Shown: in pieces, positions 24,720-33,242 of the stretch
Numbering within the stretch: the first letter of the stretch is position 1
Layout: the number at the start of each line of letters is the position of its first letter
Assembly: GCA_951812665.1 (NCBI GenBank)
Contig: CATOST010000027.1
Span: 66,117-119,707, forward strand
Source of the DNA: an uncultured Acidobacteriota bacterium
GTDB lineage: Bacteria; Acidobacteriota; UBA6911; RPQK01; JAJDTT01
Direction: 5' to 3'
Length of the DNA stretch: 53,591 nucleotides
Notes under the pieces: model-generated
Told to the model about the DNA's origin: nothing
Seen by the model: only the letters and a program-made list of their open reading frames with translations
Databases searched by the model: none
Program-made: the position numbers and the translations under genes

Positions 24720-26552
24720 ATGGGACGCGGGCAAAGGATTGTATCGACCCTATCCCTGGTGGGCCTTGGTTTTCCGGCGTTGGCAGGGGCCCAGAAACCG
24801 GATTCGGGCAGCTATTCCGAGCCGGAGTACGAAACGAAGGTCGTGCTGGGAAACATGGTGTCCATGAGAGACGGAGTCAGGATTTCCGTGGACCTCTACC
24901 GGCCCGACGCTCCGGGAAAGTATCCCGTGATTCTGACTCACACCGGTTACAGCAATCTCGGTGGGACACCCGGGTTTGGGACGGATCGAGCCAAGTGGTT
25001 TGCGCGGCGCGGTTACGTCTACGCCGTTTCCGATTTGCGCGGCCGATACGATTCGGAAGGGGAAACGGATATCTTCGACGCGAAACACAAGACGGACGGC
25101 TACGACCTCGTCGAGTGGCTGGCGCGCCAATCCTGGTCCAATGGCAATGTTGGCATGACAGGGGGCTCTTATCTGGGGTGGACGCAGTGGTGGACTGCCA
25201 GCCAGGCCCCCCCATCCTTGAAAGCGATCGCCCCGGAAGTGGCTCCCCCGGATCAGTTTTTCAATGCTCCGTACCAGAACGGCATCTTGGTGTGCTGGGC
25301 CATGGACTGGGGCGCGGGAATGATGGCCGGCCGGACCATACAGGTTATCGGCGAGGGGCCCTACGGTGGTTTTTCCAATAATCGGCAGGAAGAATATATG
25401 CATCTGCCCTATATCGAAATGCCGAAAGTGAAGGGAGCGCTGGATGCGCCCTGGTTCGAGACCTGGATCCGGCAGAACCTCTCGACGGATGAATACTGGA
25501 GGAAGATCTCCTACCAGGGCAAAGACAACTATTCGAAGATGACGGTACCGGCCTTGAACATCACGGGGTGGTTCGATGCGAACTATCCCGGCTCACCCAT
25601 GAACTACCAGGGGATGAAGCGGTACGGAGCGACTCCGGAATCCCGCCGTCCATCGCTCGTGATCGGACCCTGGCAACACGGCATCAATCAGCGGGTGGTC
25701 GCGGGATTCGACTACGGTCCCGACGCCGAGATTGATCTGAACGGAATGATCTGCCGGTGGTTTGATCATTTCTTGAAGGGGATCGACAACGGGGTGACCG
25801 ATGAGCCTCCCGTTCATGTTTTTGTCATGGGCCCCAACCGCTGGTATGCGGAGCAGGACTGGCCGCTACCTCAAACAGATTGGACGAAGTACTACCTGCA
25901 CAGTGGAGGCAAGGCCAATTCGCTCAAGGGAGACGGGGTGCTGAACCCGACACCGCCGGGTGAGGAAGCGTGGGATATTTATGTTTATGACCCGGCCGAT
26001 CCCACCCCTTGTGCCCCTTTTACGAATGGTCATATCGATGGAGCGGTGGATGCGCGAATTCCGTCGATTCGGGATGATGTGCTGGTCTATACGACGCCGC
26101 CACTGGCCGAAGACATGGAAGTGACGGGGCCGGTCGAGGCGAAGCTTTATGCGGCGACCTCGGCTCGAGATACCGATTGGATGGTGCGCTTGATCGACGT
26201 CCATCCCGATGGATATGCCGCCCTCCTGTGTGACGGGGTGATCCGGGCGCGCCATCGAGATCCGCAGAGAGGAGGGGCGTTCAATTCGGAACGACTGAGC
26301 AAGATCGAGCCCAACAAGGTCTACGAGTATACGATCGAATTCTGGAGATCGACCGGGAACGTGTTCAAGCAAGGGCACCGCATCCGAGTCGAGATCTCCA
26401 GCAGTTATTTCCCCTACTATCTCAGGAACTTGAACACGGGCGCCGACAATATCGGTCTGGAGACCCGTTCAGTAGTGGCCCGGCAGAGGATCTATCACGA
26501 CACCCGGTATCCCTCACACGTCATACTTCCGATTATCCCGAGGCGACGATAG
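24720..26552 (+). CDS. CocE/NonD-family serine hydrolase (X-Pro dipeptidase-like), exported
   Basis: 610 residues starting MGRGQRIVSTLSLVGLGFP, with a signal peptide ending at AGAQ. The alpha/beta-hydrolase half has VSMRDGVRISVDLYRPD, VSDLRGRYDSEGETD, the nucleophile elbow GMTGGSYLGW, Asp in GWFDANYPGS and His in GPWQHG. The C-terminal half is the jelly-roll X-Pro/CocE domain (GPVEAKLYAATSARDTDWMV ... HRIRVEISSSYFP). It hydrolyses esters or amides such as acyl or peptide bonds in the periplasm. Ribosome site AAAGGAGGAGCG decides the start. The frame is open far upstream, through the hairpin repeats and the preceding gene, but that part is not protein. Confidence 0.88.
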   Translation: MGRGQRIVSTLSLVGLGFPALAGAQKPDSGSYSEPEYETKVVLGNMVSMRDGVRISVDLYRPDAPGKYPVILTHTGYSNLGGTPGFGTDRAKWFARRGYVYAVSDLRGRYDSEGETDIFDAKHKTDGYDLVEWLARQSWSNGNVGMTGGSYLGWTQWWTASQAPPSLKAIAPEVAPPDQFFNAPYQNGILVCWAMDWGAGMMAGRTIQVIGEGPYGGFSNNRQEEYMHLPYIEMPKVKGALDAPWFETWIRQNLSTDEYWRKISYQGKDNYSKMTVPALNITGWFDANYPGSPMNYQGMKRYGATPESRRPSLVIGPWQHGINQRVVAGFDYGPDAEIDLNGMICRWFDHFLKGIDNGVTDEPPVHVFVMGPNRWYAEQDWPLPQTDWTKYYLHSGGKANSLKGDGVLNPTPPGEEAWDIYVYDPADPTPCAPFTNGHIDGAVDARIPSIRDDVLVYTTPPLAEDMEVTGPVEAKLYAATSARDTDWMVRLIDVHPDGYAALLCDGVIRARHRDPQRGGAFNSERLSKIEPNKVYEYTIEFWRSTGNVFKQGHRIRVEISSSYFPYYLRNLNTGADNIGLETRSVVARQRIYHDTRYPSHVILPIIPRRR

Positions 26553-26631
26553 GTCCCACTGAGCGCCGTCACCAACGGTGGGAAAAACCGGCTTGGTGAG
26601 AAATGCGGGAGGTACACGCAGGGATAAGAAA

Positions 26632-28362
26632 TCAATACAGAATCGGACTCACCGGCAGCGTCGTGAACGCTCTGCCAGGCTCCAGTTCCAAGGCGACGAC
26701 GGAGATCAGGCCAGCTTGGGCCCGAATGCAGATCTCCCCTTTGAAATCGGTGGTCACGGCGTGGGGAAAAATCTCTTGAATGAACGCGGCTAATTGGCCT
26801 CCGGCCTGGATTTTTTTGCTGGAGGTTCCGCCGATGACCTCCTCCCCGCTGTCGTCTTTGAGTGTCAAGTCCACCCACTGTTCCGCCAGTTCAGTGTTGC
26901 GCACCGCGATTCCGGTACTGAGCCCTCCGCTCCGCCGCACCGGCGCCACGGCCGCCCGCAGTCTGGGACTGGCGCCGACTCCGGCGATTCCCGTGCCCAC
27001 GAGGTCGAAACGCACCACCGCCGAAACCGGGACCTCGTCCGTCGAGACCGTTATCGATCCGGTCAGCAAACCTCCGTCGCCGGACGACAGGGTCAGGGTC
27101 CGGCTCCCCAGGGGAGGGAGATCGAATCGATCGGTGCCTGCCGCCCCGAACAGGGTGTCTCCGTCCAACTGGTTCCCCCTCGGGTCCCAGGCATCGACCG
27201 ACACGGCAGCCGTCTCGGACGAAGAACGATTGGTGACGACGATATCCGAACTCAAGCCGTCGCCGACCCCAAAATGCGAAATCTGCAGAACGTGGCCACG
27301 AACCGCGTAATCCATGTCCTTGAGCATGGCCCGCAGCAGGGGACCCGGACTCTGCGACACCTCGCCTCTGGCGATCTGTGGGGTCATCAGGCTGTTGGAA
27401 GTCCCGGAAGGATACGCATCTTCGTCCAAATGGGCGATGCTGCTGGCAGCCTCGAACTCGCTTGGGGCCCAAAGCATGGCGTGAGTTCGACCACCGTTGG
27501 CTCTCCTCGTTTGTGATCCCGCCCAGAACAGTTTGATGCCGGTGATCGCGTCAGCCAATTCGCCGGAGGGATTGGACAAGTCTGTAACCAACTGGTCCCC
27601 GTTCCTCAGACGGATGAAGTAGTCGAACAACGTGGGAATACGCTCCTCTCTATCGCGGAACTCCAGTCCATACCGGCCGTTTCCATCGTCGTCCAGGTCG
27701 AAGCTGGCAACGATCCCCAGTCCGTGTGAAATCTCGTGCAGGACGACGGAAACCAAATCGAATTGGTCACTCTCAGGTTGTCCGTCCAGCCCCAGGTACC
27801 AGTCGCTGCGGTCGATGACGGTCATGGCAAAGTCTGGTTCGTCAGGAACTCGATCGCGGTCTGACCGCTGATTGGCAAGGGCAATCGGAACAGCGATTTG
27901 CTGATCACTTATTCGAGCGATCGCCCAAGTTTGGGAGGGTCGGACGAACGCCAGCGTTGTTTCGAAATCTTCCGGATCCTCCAGATCGTCAACCGTGACG
28001 AAGTTGGCGTCGATTTCGATCGGCACAGCCGTGATCAGTGTAGACGCCCAGATGTCGACCGCCCGCTGAAAGGCGGCCTGGGCTTCCGAAGTGAACCCTG
28101 TGTAGGTGACGATGAATTCCGCAGCAGGTTGGGCCAAGTTCGTCTGTACCGAAATAGGCCTCGCGCGGGAGACTCGAGCTTGTATTCTCTCCATTAAATC
28201 CATATTGGCCGGCGTGGCATGTCCGCATCTCAGTACGCCATCCTCAACCCGCGTCACGAAGGTGACGTTATTCTCGGCACGGTACACTTGGTCCGAGCGG
28301 CCCATGAGAATCGAAACGCAGAACAGTAAGACTGCCAGCCGTACCAGAAATTGTCCGATCAT
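26632..28362 (-). CDS. Leishmanolysin-like zinc metalloprotease with C-terminal beta-domains, exported
   Basis: 576 residues from the ATG giving MIGQFLVRLAVLLFCVS, a signal peptide. The zinc motif is VVLHEISHGLG, with no His at the usual third-ligand spacing. About 100 residues later SIAHLDEDAYPSGTSNSLMT offers a His and a following Met, the distant-ligand and Met-turn layout of M8 leishmanolysin-type peptidases. The C-terminal 200 residues are repetitive beta-strand sequence with Thr/Ser-rich turns, like repeated adhesive or structural domains. The protein is probably secreted and degrades proteins outside the cell. The third ligand is inference. Confidence 0.65.
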   Translation of the reverse strand: MIGQFLVRLAVLLFCVSILMGRSDQVYRAENNVTFVTRVEDGVLRCGHATPANMDLMERIQARVSRARPISVQTNLAQPAAEFIVTYTGFTSEAQAAFQRAVDIWASTLITAVPIEIDANFVTVDDLEDPEDFETTLAFVRPSQTWAIARISDQQIAVPIALANQRSDRDRVPDEPDFAMTVIDRSDWYLGLDGQPESDQFDLVSVVLHEISHGLGIVASFDLDDDGNGRYGLEFRDREERIPTLFDYFIRLRNGDQLVTDLSNPSGELADAITGIKLFWAGSQTRRANGGRTHAMLWAPSEFEAASSIAHLDEDAYPSGTSNSLMTPQIARGEVSQSPGPLLRAMLKDMDYAVRGHVLQISHFGVGDGLSSDIVVTNRSSSETAAVSVDAWDPRGNQLDGDTLFGAAGTDRFDLPPLGSRTLTLSSGDGGLLTGSITVSTDEVPVSAVVRFDLVGTGIAGVGASPRLRAAVAPVRRSGGLSTGIAVRNTELAEQWVDLTLKDDSGEEVIGGTSSKKIQAGGQLAAFIQEIFPHAVTTDFKGEICIRAQAGLISVVALELEPGRAFTTLPVSPILY

Positions 28363-28604
28363 GGTCTTGAATTCCTCCGAGTGTTCCTTCCCCTGGATGC
28401 CATTCGGTTCCGATGGCGCGGGCCTTCGTGAAGATGCGGTTACTAGCAGCCCGTGGCAAAAGTCATCACGGCATTCGACCGTCCCTGCATCCCGGCGGCC
28501 GGCGTTGCGATTTGGGCACATACTCCCGGTATGCACCCGAATCCCGCCTTGTCCGGCGGGCGCAGGAACGGTCTCGGTGCTCGCGGGACTTTCACCACGG
28601 ACTG

Positions 28605-28820
28605 CTAGGGCCCATCTCCAATGCCAATCCGGTGAATCTCCCTTCGCCGGGTACGATCTGCAATCCAGGCAACGAAATCCTGTAGATCTCTGATCTGCGT
28701 CTCCAGGCTGGCGATTCTAATACTCAAGCACAACTCCAACTGTTTCAGGTGTCGAATCTGGCCCCGGATGGCGACGGTCAAGTAAAGCAAGATTCCAATG
28801 AGAATCGGGTTCCAGATCAT
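28605..28820 (-). CDS. Small membrane-anchored coiled-coil protein
   Basis: 71 residues. One membrane segment (NPILIGILLYLTVAI at about 4-18) is followed by an amphipathic helix-rich part (HLKQLELCLSIRIASLETQI) of coiled-coil appearance and a basic tail (DRTRRREIHR). AGGA lies six bases before the ATG. No family is recognised. It might be real because start, ribosome site and composition agree, but its short length leaves doubt. Confidence 0.45.
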   Translation of the reverse strand: MIWNPILIGILLYLTVAIRGQIRHLKQLELCLSIRIASLETQIRDLQDFVAWIADRTRRREIHRIGIGDGP

Positions 28821-28985
28821 GTTCCTAAGCTCGAAGTTACTCAGGTCCTGAAAAACGGGGAGAAGAGCAGGACTATCCCACGCTCTGACATTGCCGTGAA
28901 TTGAGTTGATTTTCGAGATCAGGGAGCGCTGCTGTCGGCCAGGGCGTTGGGTCGGTCCGAATGGGGGCGCCACCATGGGGGCCGT
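28821..28985. other. Short intergenic stretch before the ISAs1 element
   Basis: No gene is seen. The frame of the small membrane protein continues upstream here without protein character. Confidence 0.35.
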
Positions 28986-31013
28986 CAGGGCCCTGAGCTC
29001 CTGCCGCTGAGGGTCCCGAGCGGCCCGGTCGGGCTGCGGACGAGTAGAAGTTCCGTCTCAGGGACGGCGGGAGGGATCGGATCGTCGCCGTCTGGGGATG
29101 GGAGTTGGGCCGGTGCTCACGGAGACAGCAGCGCGGTGAAGGCGTCCTGGCGTTGGAGTGCGAAGTGGCGAGTGGCGGAGGCGAAGCTGTCAAACGAAGT
29201 CTGGTGAATGATGATCGCGATCGCGAGGTTGGTGCAGGTCGCATTGTTCGCCGGCGCGAATCGGGTGCGGGCGAGACAGTCGTCTTCGGCAAAGAGGGTG
29301 TCCCGGAGGTTGTGATTGACTTCGACCGCCCAGTGGCCGCGGTTGTCGGCAAGGAGTTGCCGGGGGGACGCGCGGTAAGCCGGCGCCGAGGTGATGCCGT
29401 AGACCTGCTCGCGGCTGGTTTTTCCGGTTCCGTTTTGCCGGGCGTCGGTGCGCCGGCGTGTGATGCGGAAGATCTGGGCGACGTGGGGGTAGTTCAGGAG
29501 GCCCTCCAGAGGAGTCATGACCTGGATGGAGCGCTGCTCGATGCGCCCATGGGCCAAGTCGGTCTCTTCCTGGAAAGACCCGGTCGCGTCCCGGTTCCAG
29601 TCGATGGTCGAGAGCATCTCATGGGTTTCGGGGGCGTTTTCCTTGACCGTCATGAGATAGTCGGCCCCGTGGGTTTCGACGATGACGCGCGCGGTCTCGC
29701 GGGTGGTGTGCAAGGCGTCGACGGTGAGGACGCGGCCCGCGACGTCGACCTTCTCCAGCAGAGCGCGCACGGCGGCGATCTCCGCACCCTCTTCATTGAA
29801 GCTGAGAGTGGCGAGGGGCAATCGGGTGGTGTGCTCGACCAGGGTCGCGGTCTCGAAGTGTCCGTCTCCGTTGCGGTTGGCGCCGCGAATCCGCTTCCCG
29901 TCCACCGCAATCGCGCGGCCCAGTTGCAGTCTCGGCATCGAGAACCGCCGGAGCACGGCCTCGATCTGGTCCGGATCCACCGAGGAGATCACGCGGTGCA
30001 GGGTGGACTTGGAGACCGGAACGTAGCGGCCGGTCCGGGGGTTCTTCCAGGCGCCGATCGCCTCGAGTTCCGGCTGCGAGAGCTTCTGCGCATACTCGGC
30101 GGCGGCCACCGGTCCGCGCAGGTTCGCCAGCCTCGCGAGCAGGTAGACGGTGAGCACCGAGGCCACGGAATGCTTGCGCCCCTGGGCGCGCCGGAAATCC
30201 TTGATCTCGGCCAATTCCTGAACCAGCGAGCGCAACTCGCTCGCGCCCTTCCGGGTCGGACCCTTGGGCTCCCACTTCGAGGTCAGCGGGCGAGGGTCGC
30301 GCAGACGACGGCAGGCGTTGCGCCGCAACGGGGACACGTACAGCTGCTTCGGCTGGCCGTGAGGATCGGTATAGCGACCGTTGTGACGCGCAAACCCCCG
30401 CGTGTCGCCGAGATAACGCCAGTTGGAAGCGCGGTAGAGGGCGCCGTCGAAGCGGGCGGGGTCGACGAAGCTCTCGGCGATCAGCACCGGGTGTCCATAG
30501 TGCGCCTGCCAGTCGTCGCCGAGACGCCGCAGCATCCGGGCCAGCGTCCAGGAACCGAGACCCGGGAAGACGCCCTTGGAGGCGAGAATCACGAATCGCG
30601 TGTTGTTTGCGATCAGATGCAGACGCCGGTACTGCAGGTCGGGCTTCCACCCGATCCAGCGGTCCCGATGCCGACACTTGAAGGCGCCCGACTGCCAGCC
30701 GGCGAGCGCCAGCCACTTCCCGCGCCATTCGACGACGTAGCGCAGACCGCGACCGGCAAACCGATTGAAGCCGAGGTAATGGTGTTGGTGAACCCGTCGG
30801 TCCCACTTCACCCGCTCGTCGGGGCGGGCCAGTCGCACCTGGGCATCGTTGAGGAAAAACCCTTCCGGGGTTTCCTTGAAGATCACTTCGTCGTCTGCTG
30901 GAGCGCTCATACCCCCAGGATGAAGCCTGGGGCGAAAAAAAGCCAGCGGAGAATGCAAACCTCTGCGGTTGTTGGGGCGAATCGTCAGATATTCCTAGCG
31001 TGGGATGGCCCTG
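28986..31013 (-). mobile_element. ISAs1-family element (ends tentative)
   Basis: CAGGGCC at 28986 and its inverse GGCCCTG ending at 31013 flank the transposase gene. ISAs1 elements commonly begin CAGGG. Only about seven terminal bases match and no target duplication is obvious, so the boundaries are uncertain. Confidence 0.35.
29117..30910 (-). CDS. ISAs1-family transposase fused to DruA-like (DUF4338) domain
   Basis: 597 residues from MSAPADDEV. Residues about 25-205 (NRFAGRGLRYVVEWRGKWLA, GWQSGAFKCRHRDRWIGW, RFVILASKGVFPGLGSWTLA, VLIAESFVDPARFDG) are the DUF4338 domain, the family to which Druantia DruA belongs. Residues about 225-597 are an ISAs1 transposase: LAEIKDFRRAQGRKHSVASV, then IAVDGKRIRGA (first Asp), VLTVDALHTTRETA (second Asp), YLMTVKENAPETH and HWAVEVNHNLRDTLFAEDD (Glu). 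It has no internal stop and is probably functional. The accessory domain may take part in DNA binding or target choice. Confidence 0.82.
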   Translation of the reverse strand: MSAPADDEVIFKETPEGFFLNDAQVRLARPDERVKWDRRVHQHHYLGFNRFAGRGLRYVVEWRGKWLALAGWQSGAFKCRHRDRWIGWKPDLQYRRLHLIANNTRFVILASKGVFPGLGSWTLARMLRRLGDDWQAHYGHPVLIAESFVDPARFDGALYRASNWRYLGDTRGFARHNGRYTDPHGQPKQLYVSPLRRNACRRLRDPRPLTSKWEPKGPTRKGASELRSLVQELAEIKDFRRAQGRKHSVASVLTVYLLARLANLRGPVAAAEYAQKLSQPELEAIGAWKNPRTGRYVPVSKSTLHRVISSVDPDQIEAVLRRFSMPRLQLGRAIAVDGKRIRGANRNGDGHFETATLVEHTTRLPLATLSFNEEGAEIAAVRALLEKVDVAGRVLTVDALHTTRETARVIVETHGADYLMTVKENAPETHEMLSTIDWNRDATGSFQEETDLAHGRIEQRSIQVMTPLEGLLNYPHVAQIFRITRRRTDARQNGTGKTSREQVYGITSAPAYRASPRQLLADNRGHWAVEVNHNLRDTLFAEDDCLARTRFAPANNATCTNLAIAIIIHQTSFDSFASATRHFALQRQDAFTALLSP

Positions 31014-31281
31014 GGGAGAAGAGTCCATGTTATTGACTCGAATGAGATCACCGAAATAGGACAGCAGGGGATGGTGCAGGACCGCGGCCGCCGTAAAAAA
31101 CAGGAGAGCCAGAGGGCGGGCAGGACACAACAAAGTGCTCTTGTTGTACGGTGTTCCCTCCCGGTCGGGTCTGGTCATCCTCTTCTGGCTCGTGTCTCCG
31201 GGCACTCTGGGGCTGATCCGAGCTCGCGAGAAAATGGCCCCCCGCTTCCGGAGCGAATCTTTACTTCGACGGAGGTGTCTG
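31014..31281. other. Leader of the binding-protein gene
   Basis: About 270 bases between the ISAs1 element and the binding-protein start, with no gene. GGAGGTG at 31271-31277 is the ribosome site of that gene. Confidence 0.45.
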
Positions 31282-32151
31282 ATGCACAGAAAGCACGTCG
31301 TGTGTGGCTTGGTCATTGCTGCCCTGATCGGAGGTGTCAACTCTCCTGTGACGGCCCAGATTCTCCCCTGGTGGTCGTTTGACAGCGTCATTGAGGAGGT
31401 CCAGGACCGTGGGACGCTGAGAGTCGGTCTGGGCCTGTTCGAGCCTTGGTCGGCCTGCAATGCGAACGGCGAACTGATCGGCTTTGAGATCGATGTGGCG
31501 ACCAAAGTGGCCGAGGACATGGGGGTGGAGGTTGATTTCGTGCGGACGAATTGGAGCTATATCATTCCGTCCCTGATTGCTGAGGAGTTTGACGTGATTA
31601 TCAGTGGCATGACGATCCTTCCGGAACGCAACGTCAAGGTCAATTTCACGTCACCATACAACGTGGCCGGTGTCTACCTGGTGGCGAATAAAGGGCAGAC
31701 CGCCGACTTGGAAACGCTGGCAGATTTCAACAGTTCCAGTGTCACGATCGCGACCCGCCGGGGATCCTCGTCAATCTCTGCCATCGAGAATGTTTTTCCC
31801 GAGGCCAGACTACTGCTCTTTGATACCGACAACGCGGTCCTCGAGGCCGTCGTTGCAGGTAACGCCCATGCTGCGGCAGCTGTCGCGACGAAGCGGACCA
31901 CATGGGTTGAATCCAACCCGCAGACCCTGCACCTGCCCTTCGAAGAGCCGTTTGCCTCGGACGTGCTGGCGATAGCCGTGCGCAAAGGTGACCTCGATGC
32001 CTTGAATTTTTTCAATGGCTGGATTGCGGTTCGCCAAGCCGATGGCTGGCTCGAACTGCACCGCCGATATTGGTTCGAGACTCGCGACTGGGCCGATCAG
32101 GTCGCTACCGATCCTGACACCATCGCTGAGTGCGATGAATCCTTTCAGTAG
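31282..32151 (+). CDS. Amino-acid ABC transporter periplasmic binding protein (SBP family 3)
   Basis: 289 residues with a signal peptide (MHRKHVVCGLVIAALIGGVN to VTAQ). GTLRVGLGLFEPW, NGELIGFEIDVATKVAEDMG, EEFDVIISGMTILPERN and YNVAGVYLVANKG are typical of family 3 solute-binding proteins, which bind amino acids such as Gln, His or Arg. Ribosome site GGAGGTG lies five bases before the ATG. No permease or ATPase gene adjoins; the gene stands alone between mobile elements, so it may supply a transporter elsewhere or be a stranded gene. Confidence 0.88.
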   Translation: MHRKHVVCGLVIAALIGGVNSPVTAQILPWWSFDSVIEEVQDRGTLRVGLGLFEPWSACNANGELIGFEIDVATKVAEDMGVEVDFVRTNWSYIIPSLIAEEFDVIISGMTILPERNVKVNFTSPYNVAGVYLVANKGQTADLETLADFNSSSVTIATRRGSSSISAIENVFPEARLLLFDTDNAVLEAVVAGNAHAAAAVATKRTTWVESNPQTLHLPFEEPFASDVLAIAVRKGDLDALNFFNGWIAVRQADGWLELHRRYWFETRDWADQVATDPDTIAECDESFQ

Positions 32152-32797
32152 CCGATTTGGGCTGGAAGCGTCCGGACGTTCCGCAATGTCCCGGCTTCGT
32201 TGCCCAGCTAGCACTGGAAAAGGCTGCGAAATTGGGGGTCAGGGACGCGGGTCAGGGTCCAAAAAAAGCTTCTGTCGTGCTCTGATCCCTCTTGGTGGAG
32301 TCTGAACACGGTATCCCGTTGTGGAAAACCAGAGATTTCCCACAACCTCAGCTCTTCTACTGACGCCTCCATCAGTCCCCCCACTGAAAAAGAACGCTCT
32401 GTCGGTGGCCACAACCCTGACATCATCGATGGCAATTGACCGATAGATGGGGGACTACAACTAAGACCGATTGAAACCGTACCACCCACCGTCCACGAAA
32501 ACGGGCAACCTTCAAAACCTCGCACCTCATGGACCGGAGACTTCACGTACTAACGACAAAGTTCTTTTGACAGCGATGGAAAGAAGGGCTATGCTCGCGG
32601 CGGTTTATTCAGCAGAGGGTTCGACAGGTAGCACCGAAGAACAGGTGCTGAGAGCCCAAGCTAGTTTCTTCCCTGCGAAAGACTCCCAAAGGAATCCCCG
32701 ATCAGATCGTACAACTACACAGGATCGGGCCCTGCTCTGTTTACAGTTGGTGTCTCAGGGTGGATAACTCCATTTCTTACAACATTAGGAGGAGAAA
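32152..32797. other. Intergenic stretch with IS relic and RRM leader
   Basis: About 650 bases. It holds a decayed IS1380 fragment (32309-32512) and, after about 32560, an AT-richer leader of the RRM gene ending in AGGAGGAG. No other gene is seen. An imperfect direct repeat GGGTCAGGGACGC / GGGTCAGGGTCC lies at 32234-32261. Confidence 0.5.
32309..32512 (-). pseudogene. Relic of the 3' end of an IS1380-family transposon
   Basis: Read on the minus strand it matches 10400-10631 closely over most of its length (for example TGTCAGGGTTGTGGCCA and GTTGTGGGAAATCTCTG) and stops at the same end, CGGTATCCC. Substitutions and small gaps break any frame. The first four-fifths of the element are absent. Confidence 0.75.
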
Positions 32798-33100
32798 ATG
32801 AAGAAGAACATCTATGTAGGGGGCCTGCCCTACGCAATCACGGATGACCGGCTGGAGGAGACCTTCTCCGAGTACGGTCCTGTGGAATCGGCTCGAGTAA
32901 TCACGGATCGAATGACCGGCCAGTCTCGGGGTTTCGGTTTCGTCGAGATGGACGAGGCGGACGGCCAGAAGGCCATCAGTGCCTTGAACGGGACTCAGTT
33001 GGGCGGCAGGACCCTGACCGTGAACGAAGCACGTCCGCGTGAGAACCGGTCCGGCGGCGGTGGCGGCGGTTACCGGAAAAGCGGTCGAGGCCGCTGGTAG
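32798..33100 (+). CDS. RRM RNA-binding protein with Gly-rich tail
   Basis: 100 residues forming one RNA-recognition motif: RNP2 IYVGGL at 5-10 and RNP1 RGFGFVEM at 44-51, with the aromatic residues that stack on RNA. A Gly/Arg/Ser-rich tail (GGGGGGYRKSGRGRW) follows. Such small RRM proteins are common in cyanobacteria and other phyla as cold- or stress-induced RNA chaperones. The ribosome site AGGAGGAG is very strong, and the long AT-richer leader may carry regulation. Confidence 0.92.
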   Translation: MKKNIYVGGLPYAITDDRLEETFSEYGPVESARVITDRMTGQSRGFGFVEMDEADGQKAISALNGTQLGGRTLTVNEARPRENRSGGGGGGYRKSGRGRW

Positions 33101-33242
33101 GCTTCTGAATATGGGGCGCGATTCAGGTTCTACCCACGTCACCTGTGATTGGCCGGTGTCCGGGTCTCCTGGATGGCGCCCCCCCGCTCCAAGGAATGAC
33201 AAGATAACTCCTTGATTCTAAAGGGACAACTCACGAAGCGGA

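Noticed and set aside
29105..31036. 643-codon plus-strand frame opposite the ISAs1 transposase
   Set aside because: No motifs; the opposite strand carries DUF4338 and transposase motifs.
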